Below the pieces are notes generated by a model, which worked only from the letters and a program-made list of their open reading frames with translations, searched no databases and had not been told where the DNA came from. Shown one piece after another: positions 19,652 to 28,260 of a stretch of 55,060 bases of DNA. Position 1 is the first letter of the stretch; each line of letters starts with the position of its first letter. The stretch comes from Halocafeteria seosinensis (lineage: Eukaryota; Sar; Bigyra; Bicosoecida): positions 1 to 55,060 of the forward strand of contig LVLI01000061.1 of NCBI GenBank assembly GCA_001687465.1, given 5' to 3'. The position numbers and the translations under genes were made by a program.

Positions 19652-20518
19652 TCTCGCGCCTGACAAGGTGGCAATGTACCGGTACAGTGGATGTAAAGCG
19701 CACACTACCACCACACACCGCACACGAGACAATCAGTATCACGAAAACGACACCCTTTTAGTAACAGTTCGATGGACACGATTTCACCACAGTGTTCTGT
19801 ATGCTATCAGGGTTGTACCGTAGAATACAAGCGCCCACACGTCGAAGCATTGAATGTAGGAAACGCAGCGTTACTCGCGCGGGGGTTCTTTAACGGATGT
19901 GCTTCTAAATATATGGTATGAACTGTAGTCGTGCAGAAGCAAGTGAAGAATGTGACAAGTGGGGTGGCGTTGCATCATTGTACAAACGTTGGGGATGCAG
20001 CTTCCTGCAACGGGCCCAGGGCCCACGTATCACGTACAACGGTACGGAAGAGTGACCATTCCCTACCTCTTTCAATAGGATCAAGTAGGATTTGTTCATG
20101 CACACCGCGAAAAACTGTGCATTTTTGTCACGCTGTATCATACAGGGTACCGGTTGTTGTACCGTGCTAGTAGAGTTCTAAACGTGGTGTGTTTTCGTGT
20201 TCGTTCTTGGGAAGCGCTTTGTACAATTGTATTGAGATGACCAATGAACTTTGAAGGGTTGAGGCTCTTCGAATTTCAAAGTCAAAGTGCGCACCATCGG
20301 TTCGCGAGGCAAACAGAAAACTGGCAGAGGTTAGCTACGCACGCTAGAAGTGTGATTAGCACATAAGAAGTCCCTGGTACCAGATACAGACAGTAGTGTT
20401 TACAGCAAGTTGGCAGCAACTTGACAAAGTGGCCAGAACTTCAAGAAAACTAACATGCATGTAATGTACATTGTCAGGACTGGATGGAAACAGGGAGTTG
20501 GAGTTGTTCATTCGCATA
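19652..20518. other. Intergenic region between surface-protein copies 2 and 3
   Basis: No gene supported. The stretch at about 20409-20455 repeats the 3' flank of copy 1 (14211-14250). Otherwise I see nothing specific beyond the upstream sequence of copy 2. Confidence 0.5.
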
Positions 20519-23500
20519 TTAAGATGAACTACTGTCGTACGAAGAGTGACTTCCAGGGTTTTGCCTTGACTGAAGGTTGGTTCCCCCCGCATGTTTCTTC
20601 CCGGCAGCGCCTTTGTACAAGGACGTGTTCAGCGCACGTAGGTTCTTCGAGGCCTTTATGTGTGTAGTGCTAGCGGGGCTTGACTTGTACTGCGGTAACG
20701 TGGGGGAGAACTCTTTCTTCGAACTACGGAAGGAATGACTTTGAATGAGAGTATTTCTTGCCTGCAACGACAACTGATTCCTGCTACTACTCGTTGTTGA
20801 CGCGGAACATTCATCGACACTTGCCGAGGAAGGAGTCTCCCGTGTATGCTCTTCCGTTTTTGTTTCGACCTCAACGAGTGGGGGTGGTTCTGCAAACAAC
20901 TTTGCTTTCCAAACCCGCAGCTTTAATTTGGCCTGGTCCAGCCTGGGAACGTTGCTAGAATCAACGGCGCTCGCCAATGCAACTTGTAAAGAAGGCTGTT
21001 TTTCGCTCGACTTTTCCCTGGAGCGAAGTTCGGGTGCTTTTGCGGACACTAATTGCAATTTGCTTGAGGAACCAGCTTGTTTACTTTGAGGGTCCACGAA
21101 CGTAATCGTGGGGGCAACGTCACTGGATTCACCTTGGTGTTGAGGGATAGCCAAGAAAGAAACATGTTGCACCAGCTTTTCTTTCGCCTCTACGCTCTGC
21201 ACAGGTGAAGTATGGAAAGATGGATTCGTTCGGGTAACCAACGGATTCACGTGAGCCAGGTCGACGCCAGTCGTAGCAGTGGAATGTGAGGAATCACCAT
21301 TCGAGGCAAAATATCCACTTGGTTTCAATTGTTGTACGGCAGTTCCAAGCTGTGCAGCAAAAAGATCTTCATAGCCTCTCTGAGATCGGATGAAGCGTTT
21401 GTTACGCCTCCGTATGTATAATACAACCAGTAGAAACACAACGACAACAACAGCAAGAAATGGTCCTAGTAGTTCGACTGCCTCCTGTTCCATAGTGGGT
21501 TTTGGTGATTCCGCTGCTTGGGACGATTCATCGTCGGCAATGGTGGCTAAAGGAGAGGGTGTTCCCGGCTTTGACGGACTCAGCGCAAAAGTAGCACTCA
21601 ATGAAATTGTTGATGAAGACGACATGGAAGGGGAGGTTGTCGTCGATATTGTTGGTGATCCCGTCGTTGTTGAGGTGTGAGAAGCAGTCGGAGAGCTGGA
21701 AGGGCTAATCGAAACCGATGGACTTCGTGTATATGAGGGGCTCCCTGTAGCACTGGTTGAACTGGAAACCGTACGACTAGGGCTTGTTGTAACACTTGTA
21801 CTTCCACTCAAAGAGGGTGAAGGCGTGCCGGTCTCGGTGGATGAGCCGGTGTAACTGGGTGTTATCGAGGAGGATACAGAAGCACTGTTCGAAGGAGACG
21901 GTGTTTGACTTCCTGTTTCCGACGACGACGAAGTCTGTGTAGATGTTGACGTGGGGGAATTTGTCGGAACAAAACACGCACTCTCTTCTGTAGCCCCATT
22001 CACGCTAACTTCTCCTGCAGGACAAGAACGACATTCCGTTCCTCCCATGCTATACTTTCCAGCTTCGCATACTGTGCAGTCATCCTTGGTTTCGGAACCC
22101 CGTTCCGTACTCTGCCCTGCAGGACAATCTTTACACCGAGTACCTCCGCTACCATATTTACCCGGTTGGCAGCTCGTACAATCATCTTCGTTTTCGGATT
22201 CCTCGTCACTACTCTTTCCTGGAGGGCAATCTTTACAAACACTTCCTTCAGAACTATATTTTCCGGCGTCGCACACTGTACAGTTGTTTTCGCTCACAGA
22301 TTCTTCATCACTACTCTTCCCAGCAGGACAATCTTTGCAAACACTTCCTCCAAAACTATATTTTCCGGCGTTGCACACTGTACAGTCATTTTCGCTCACA
22401 GATTCTTCATCACTACTCTTCCCAGCAGGACAATTTTCGCAAACACTTCCTCCAGAACTATATTTTCCGGCGTCGCACACTGTACAGTCATTTTCGCTCA
22501 CAGATTCTTCATCACTACTCTTCCCAGCAGGACAATCTTCGCAAACACTTCCTTCAGAACTATATTTTCCGGCGTCGCACACTGTACAGTCATTTTGGCT
22601 CTCGGATTCTTCATCACTACTCTTTCCAGCAGGACAATCTTTACAAACACTTCCTCCAAAACTATATTTTCCGGCGTCGCAAATCGTACAGTCATTTTCG
22701 CTCACAGATTCTTCATCACTGCTCTTCCCAGCAGGACAATCGTTGCAAACACTTCCTCCAGGACCATACTTCCCAGCGGCGCACACCGTACAGTCATTTT
22801 CGCTCACAGATTCTTCATCACTACTCTTCCCAGCAGGACAATTTTCGCAAACACTTCCTTCAGAACTATATTTTCCGGCGTCGCACACTGTACAGTCATT
22901 TTCGCTCACAGATTTTTCATCACTACTCTTCCCAGCAGGGCAATCTTTGCAAACACTTCCTCCAGAACTATATTTTCCGGCGTTGCACACTGTACAGTCA
23001 TTTTCGCTCACAGATTCTTCATCACTACTCTTCCCAGCAGGACAATTTTCGCAAACACTTCCTCCAGAACTATATTTTCCGGCGTCGCAAATCGTACAGT
23101 CATTTTCGCTCACAGATTCTTCATCACTGCTCTTCCCAGCAGGACAATTTTTGCAAACACTTCCTCCAGAACTATATTTTCCGGCGTCGCACACTGTACA
23201 GTCATTTTCGCTCACAGATTCTTCATCACTACTCTTCCCAGCAGGACAATTTTCGCAAACACTTCCTTCAGAACTATATTTTCCGGCGTCGCACACTGTA
23301 CAGTCATTTTCGCTCACAGATTCTTCATCACTACTCTTCCCAGCAGGACAATCTTTGCAAACACTTCCTCCAAAACTATATTTTCCGGCGTCGCAAATCG
23401 TACAGTCATTTTCGCTCACAGATTCTTCATCACTGCTCTTCCCAGCAGGACAATTTTTGCAAACACTTCCTCCAGGACCATATTTCCCAGCGTCACACAC

Positions 23501-24490
23501 TGTACAGTCATTTTCGCTCACAGATTCTTCATCACTACTCTTCCCAGCAGGACAATCTTTGCAAACACTTCCTTCAGAACTATATTTTCCGGCGTCGCAC
23601 ACTGTACAGTCATTTTGGCTTTCGGATTCTTCATCACTACTCTTCCCCGCAGGACAATTTTTGCAAACACTTCCTCCAGGACCATACTTCCCAGCGTCGC
23701 ACACCGTACAGCCGTTTTCGCTGGTTGATCCTTTGCCACTGCTTTTTCCGGGAGCACAATCAACACATTGTTCTCCATCACTGCTAAATGTTCCTTCTTG
23801 GCAGTTGGCACACTTGTCTTGTTGCTCGTCGAATTCTTGTCCAGAAGAGCAACTTATCTCGTAACGGACACTGCAAATACGCATGTACATATTGGTATTC
23901 CGATACCAATCGTTAGAATGAATGTCGGCCCAGGCCAGTTTCTTGATGGGTTTCTGAGGTCCTTTTAGGGTTCCACTGTATTCCTCAATCTCATGACTAT
24001 CGTCCACACGGATAAGTGTAGCCGTGAAAGTGCTTACACCCCAGTTGATGTCGACCTTGATACGAAGCCATTGCTTGTAATCGATAGTGCTGCCGGTTTT
24101 CCAGTCCAGACCACTGCCATCGTCCACCATGAACTGTGGATTAGTCGTGCCGAATCCCAATTCCAGTTCATCATCTTCGTTGACGAGCCTGATTCCGCCG
24201 CCATGACTTGAAGACCATTCATAGTAAAAGAAGGAGAAAGACTTCATTTTTTGTGGGAAAGGTAAGGTGTGCGTTGCGACATCCTTATTGACGGAGCCAG
24301 CTTGAATTTCCAAGCTCTTGCTCGCTCCATTATCGCAGGTAACATCCTTCCATTCAACACTGCTATGGTGAATGTCCCATTCATTAGTATTTTCGAATGT
24401 CAAATGCCTGGTATATCCATCAGTGCACCGGAATAAGATGCTGCCCGTATACATAGAGAAGACAAAGAGCAGCATACACCTGTGCGACAT
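20519..24490 (-). CDS. Cysteine-rich repeat surface protein, copy 3 (18 repeats, transmembrane)
   Basis: Start at the Met at 24490, opening the signal peptide (MSHRCMLLFVFSMYTGSILF). Product 1323 residues. Architecture as copy 1, but with 18 repeats of exactly 34 residues (21977-23812). The N-terminal domain and the repeats match copy 2, while the last two repeats, the Ser/Thr stalk (TSTSTQTSSSSETGSQTPS), the membrane segment and the cytoplasmic tail are nearly identical to copy 1. Within the array blocks of units recur in the same order (for example SFGG-KDC followed by SSEG), which points to recent segmental amplification. Each unit has four cysteines, probably forming two disulphides in a rod-like extracellular stalk, so the repeat number would set how far the N-terminal domain stands from the cell. 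Confidence 0.83.
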   Translation of the reverse strand: MSHRCMLLFVFSMYTGSILFRCTDGYTRHLTFENTNEWDIHHSSVEWKDVTCDNGASKSLEIQAGSVNKDVATHTLPFPQKMKSFSFFYYEWSSSHGGGIRLVNEDDELELGFGTTNPQFMVDDGSGLDWKTGSTIDYKQWLRIKVDINWGVSTFTATLIRVDDSHEIEEYSGTLKGPQKPIKKLAWADIHSNDWYRNTNMYMRICSVRYEISCSSGQEFDEQQDKCANCQEGTFSSDGEQCVDCAPGKSSGKGSTSENGCTVCDAGKYGPGGSVCKNCPAGKSSDEESESQNDCTVCDAGKYSSEGSVCKDCPAGKSSDEESVSENDCTVCDAGKYGPGGSVCKNCPAGKSSDEESVSENDCTICDAGKYSFGGSVCKDCPAGKSSDEESVSENDCTVCDAGKYSSEGSVCENCPAGKSSDEESVSENDCTVCDAGKYSSGGSVCKNCPAGKSSDEESVSENDCTICDAGKYSSGGSVCENCPAGKSSDEESVSENDCTVCNAGKYSSGGSVCKDCPAGKSSDEKSVSENDCTVCDAGKYSSEGSVCENCPAGKSSDEESVSENDCTVCAAGKYGPGGSVCNDCPAGKSSDEESVSENDCTICDAGKYSFGGSVCKDCPAGKSSDEESESQNDCTVCDAGKYSSEGSVCEDCPAGKSSDEESVSENDCTVCDAGKYSSGGSVCENCPAGKSSDEESVSENDCTVCNAGKYSFGGSVCKDCPAGKSSDEESVSENNCTVCDAGKYSSEGSVCKDCPPGKSSDEESENEDDCTSCQPGKYGSGGTRCKDCPAGQSTERGSETKDDCTVCEAGKYSMGGTECRSCPAGEVSVNGATEESACFVPTNSPTSTSTQTSSSSETGSQTPSPSNSASVSSSITPSYTGSSTETGTPSPSLSGSTSVTTSPSRTVSSSTSATGSPSYTRSPSVSISPSSSPTASHTSTTTGSPTISTTTSPSMSSSSTISLSATFALSPSKPGTPSPLATIADDESSQAAESPKPTMEQEAVELLGPFLAVVVVVFLLVVLYIRRRNKRFIRSQRGYEDLFAAQLGTAVQQLKPSGYFASNGDSSHSTATTGVDLAHVNPLVTRTNPSFHTSPVQSVEAKEKLVQHVSFLAIPQHQGESSDVAPTITFVDPQSKQAGSSSKLQLVSAKAPELRSREKSSEKQPSLQVALASAVDSSNVPRLDQAKLKLRVWKAKLFAEPPPLVEVETKTEEHTRETPSSASVDECSASTTSSSRNQLSLQARNTLIQSHSFRSSKKEFSPTLPQYKSSPASTTHIKASKNLRALNTSLYKGAAGKKHAGGTNLQSRQNPGSHSSYDSSSS
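21977..23812 (-). repeat. Array of eighteen 102-base coding repeats (copy 3)
   Basis: The array is exactly 18 x 102 = 1836 bases. Most units differ at only a few positions, so the array is prone to slippage, unequal exchange and assembly collapse. It leaves long antisense frames open by chance (see rejected items). Confidence 0.92.
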
Positions 24491-26292
24491 CTCACTAGCC
24501 GTTCTCACAACCGAGCACACGACGACCACATGCCACAGGTGGCGATACGTATCACCCACGAAATACACTTTATTCAGAGGTACATCGACAAGAGTTCAGT
24601 ACACTTTTCTGTAAGGGAAACTACTTGTATCAAGGGTAAACGGTGGTATCCTGCTCACCACCGTAGAACACGGCCCACGTTGGATGTACGGCGGAAACCG
24701 CGAGCAGAACACGCAGTACTACGCCTTCAAGAGTCAAATTGCGCGTCAGATATCACGAACACACAAGAAGTCCCCGGAATTCATGACAAACGAGAGGATC
24801 GACAAAGTAGGCATTCAAGCGCAGGCTCTGGGAGATGGCACTAGCGGGGCTAGTACTAGTAGCGGACGCCTGGGTCCGACGGGGATGTACGGTAAACCTT
24901 CCGGTCCCAGGTTTCCCGGCTCCCGAGCTTATTTCTGGTTGGAACCGGGAATAATGGGGAACCCTATATAACTATTAGTATAAAAGGTTTTGTGCATCAA
25001 AAAGACTGTCATAGTTATCATAAAAAATTAAATAATTCTGAAACAGCTGTTGACACCGTCTCGTCGCAATTCTAGCCAAGGGCAACTTCGCAGTCACCAG
25101 CCAGCTGGAATTCTCTGAAAACTGGAACCAAGCCAAGGGGCGTTGAAATAGCAATAATAAAAACCATCGTGCATATCGGCTTGGCAGTTATCAAGAATGT
25201 AACCTCAACGATACAGATCTGCTGACGTGTGGGCGCGGCTTGGCATTTACCACACTCCTCGTGGAGCGGTACGTCACCAATGATGCCAACGCAGAAGCAG
25301 TATGGAGATCGAAGGGAAGTTGCCTTTTCCGAAAGGTTACGACAAGCGGGTGAGCAGAGTTACTGGCTTCTGGTAAGGAATACTGTTTATCCACGAGGAC
25401 TATTACGAGCTGTTTCAATGGATCCTAAGGATATCTGTGCTGTCCTTCACGAAACATTGAAAAACTCCCGAGAACAGGAAAGGGGGACGATAGGCCCCTC
25501 CATTCAGCAAACGTTAGTGGCAAAGTAACCCAAAGGTTGTTCACGAGCCAACGACAAAAGGCTCCTCGGTATAAGACCATGGATAATCCTGGTACCCATT
25601 CAGGTGTACATGTGACAACATTGACGGAGGATATTGAATTTGTGCATGCTGAAACCTTTAACAGTGGAGATATCGTTTGCGTACCGGTATGGCCAGACAG
25701 TCGGCGCTATTCATTCTGACTGGCTAGAATACTGAGTCCAGTGTTTACCGCTGAGTCGAAATCAGAGTCGATCAACGAGACTATACTGTAGATGCCCTTG
25801 AAGGTTAGGACCAGAGTAGCAGCTTGTATGATGGCCAAGAAATATTCGTCTGGCAAGCTCCTGAACATGTCGATCTACCGCTTAGCTCGATGGTCTGTCG
25901 GGCCGTCAAGATTGGATTCCTGATTTTGACATTGTATGTTGCTGGATTTACGTCGTAGTTCTAGGACCTTCACTCCTAGATTTTTGGATTCTGATTCTAA
26001 TATTGTGTAGTATTGAACGGCATTTAGGCTGAATGCCGGGTAGGTTTGAGCCTGCCAACTCGACACACACACACACACACACACACAAATGTGACAGATA
26101 GCCCACCGGCCGGGAAGTTGACCACATCCTCTTAACGAGGAGCGGTAAGCGCCCGTGTTAAGCAGCGACGGGCCCGCTGTTCCTCGACAGTTCCGCTTCC
26201 GAGGTCATGAGAAGCACGATGCAACTGAACTTAGCTCCGCCAAGAGCACCAAGGCGCATCGTGGGCAACGCTGAAGGGTTACAACCATTCAT
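24491..26292. other. Intergenic region with CA microsatellite and dispersed repeat
   Basis: No gene supported; frames at 24684-24971 and 25229-25528 lack family features. A (CA)n tract sits at about 26063-26087, followed by about 40 bases that recur near 52425. Confidence 0.5.
26063..26134. repeat. CA microsatellite plus dispersed repeat, copy A
   Basis: A run of about twelve CA units leads into acaaatgtgacagatagccc. The same join of CA-rich sequence and this motif occurs at about 52420-52475, with similar downstream words (a GC-rich gccgg block and cacatct or cacatcc). It is probably a short dispersed element or the footprint of a transposon. Confidence 0.6.
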
Positions 26293-26317
26293 CCCTCGTT
26301 TACTTTTTAGTGAAATA

Positions 26318-26560
26318 CATACTGTGTGAAAGGTAATATATGTGTTGCGACATCCTCTTCGACGCCGAGATTGTCTGGATTCTACAGCTCTTGCTTGTTC
26401 CATTGTCACAAGTAGCATTCTTCCATTCAACACGGTTATGGTGGATGTCCCATTCATTTTCATTTTCGAAAGTCAAGTGCCTGGTATATCTATCGGCGCA
26501 TCGAAATAAGGCGCTGCTAGTACATATATAGAGGACAAAGAACAATGAAATAATAGGCTG
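26318..26560 (-). pseudogene. Decayed fourth copy of the cysteine-rich surface protein (N-terminal fragment)
   Basis: The minus strand encodes the end of a signal peptide and the start of the shared N-terminal domain (LFRCADRYTRHLTFENENEW, then WDIHHNRVEWKNATCDNG), clearly the same family as the three genes to the left. No start Met lies where the relatives have it, and downstream the similarity passes into other frames (the VATHTLPF block is in a different frame from DNGTSKS), so at least one frameshift is present. Nothing of the Cys repeats remains. Together with the intact copies it shows that the array was once at least four genes long. Confidence 0.8.
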
Positions 26561-26817
26561 CACCTTTGGTACATGTTCTGTGTCTGTTCGTGGTATTCTT
26601 AGTACATGATAGTCTGATACTCCGGCATCCAGACGAAAATACAGGGGATGAAGCGGAAAAAGAATCACGAAACTTGACACTCCCAAAATCAAGACGTGTA
26701 TTAGCCTGTTCATCCATAACACAAATTGTCTCGGAGGAGTTGCCCACTACCGACATCAGGCCATTGTGGAGCATTGCGATCGCTTGCATGCTGTACAGCA
26801 AGAGCAAAACACAATAA

Positions 26818-28190
26818 CTAGTGTGTCACAGAGTTGGGGTCCCAGCAAGTTCTGGTGCCGTCTTCGAGGGCTTTGACGGCATCGACTTCCTGGGATGTCA
26901 GCTCGAAGTCGAAAATCTGCATGATACATTAAAATCCAAAGGATATCATCCAACAAATACATACATATTCTAAGGTCAGATGATCAAGACAGCATAGCGT
27001 ACATTCGCGTTTTCTTCAATTCTCTCGGCTTTGACGGATTTAGGGATGATGATGCAACCTTCTTGGAGACACCATCGAAGTGAAATCTGCACATAATAAT
27101 GCACGAGTAAGAACTAGTCCTAAAACCTCGTTTGACAAGTGTATGAGCCCCTACCTGTGCTACTGTTTTGCTGTACTTCTTCGCCAATTCCTTCATTTTG
27201 TCGTTGTTCACCAAGTTCTTATGGGCACGAGCTAGAGGAGCATACGCCTCAATGCGAATGCCGTTTTCTTTGCATTTATCTACTGTTTCCCGCTGCTGAA
27301 GTAGTGGATGAAACTCTGCATTTTCCAAAGTCCATCATCGTCTGTAGCTAGAAGACTGTACCAAGAAGCGTAATACTCTCTCCTACCGATCTGATTCACG
27401 GACGGCTTCACGGTAAGATCAGGATGGTTTAGCAAATGATCTAAGTGCCACGTAAGAAAGTTGCTCACTCCAATGGATTTAGCCTTGCCCTCTTTGAGCA
27501 ACTTTTGAAGAGCTCTCCAAGATCCCATCCTGATCTCTGGAGTCTGTGGATCATCTGGGTCGCGGTTCGCTGCATATGTGGGTGCTCAGCTTGGTTCCAT
27601 AAGCTATGAACTCTCTTTTACCGAAGAGTGCACTCACCTGCACCTGGCCAATGGATGAGATAAAGATCCACATAGGATGTGCTCAGGCGCTGGAGGGACT
27701 TTTCACAAGCAGCGTAAGCTGCTTCCTCGCCTTGCTCCCGTGGGCTCAATTTCGTTGTAATAAAAATGTCTGCACACTTTCATACGCTCGTCATTCAACT
27801 CATTGCATTGTATAGCTTTTCACTAGGGGCGCACGTACCCTCTCGGGGGACTCCGGAATCTTTAATAGCCTTGGCCACTTCCTCCTCATTCTTGTAGACT
27901 GGATGAGTCAAGTTCAAAAATGGCGCAATTCCAAGGATACAGCCGAATACAGCCACCACTGTGCACCTACCTGCTGCGGTATCGATGTGACGATACCCGT
28001 ACTGAAGGGCCTTGAGCACGGCATTGTAGCAATCGTCTCCGGCAGCTAAATACGTGCCTAACCCGAAAACAGGGATATTCGTCACACTTCCTGCCGCCGG
28101 GGAGGCATTGTCGCCGGCGCTCGTTGTAGAAAGTGACGGTTGGTTTGATAGCGGAACTGTCGAGGTCATAGAATACGTAGACGACGCCAT
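26818..28190 (-). CDS. Aldo-keto reductase, seven exons
   Basis: Exons 27971-28190, 27839-27898, 27638-27769, 27387-27569, 27155-27315, 27003-27086 and 26818-26916 join into 312 residues, the usual length for this superfamily (a TIM barrel of about 310-330). The catalytic tetrad is readable: Asp70 (GYRHIDTA), Tyr75 (VYKNEEEV), Lys100 (ITTKL) and His133 (LYLIHWPG). The NADPH-binding signature near the end is strong ([20 protein letters not shown]). Such enzymes reduce carbonyl groups of sugars, aldehydes or ketones with NADPH; the exact substrate cannot be told. The N-terminus has about 40 extra Ser/Thr-rich residues before the first strand, possibly a weak targeting extension. It diverges from the acid phosphatase gene, with only 70 bases between start codons. 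Confidence 0.92.
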
Positions 28191-28260
28191 TTTTACGTGC
28201 CTTTTGTTTTGTAGTGTATAGAATTAGCAACAACAATCCATCCTTCATGGAATACACCTG
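28191..28260. promoter_or_regulatory. 70-base bidirectional promoter region
   Basis: The start codons of the aldo-keto reductase (28190, minus) and purple acid phosphatase (28261, plus) are separated by only 70 bases, so core promoters and both 5' leaders must fit here or overlap the coding ends. I see no clear TATA box that I could assign to either gene. Confidence 0.5.

Noticed and set aside
21977-23812. Regular repeats considered as a CRISPR-like or satellite array
   Set aside because: The units are contiguous, have no spacers, are exactly 34 codons and encode a conserved Cys pattern.
21951-23864. Very long plus-strand frames (637 and 520 codons) antisense to surface-protein copy 3
   Set aside because: They arise because the 102-base repeat unit happens to lack stops in those frames, and every repeat then repeats the opening. 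They lack a signal peptide, domains or sense outside the array; the minus frame has a full, coherent architecture.
25229-25528. Plus-strand frame of 99 codons
   Set aside because: No domain and no plausible partner exons; it lies in a gene-poor stretch of family 5' flank.
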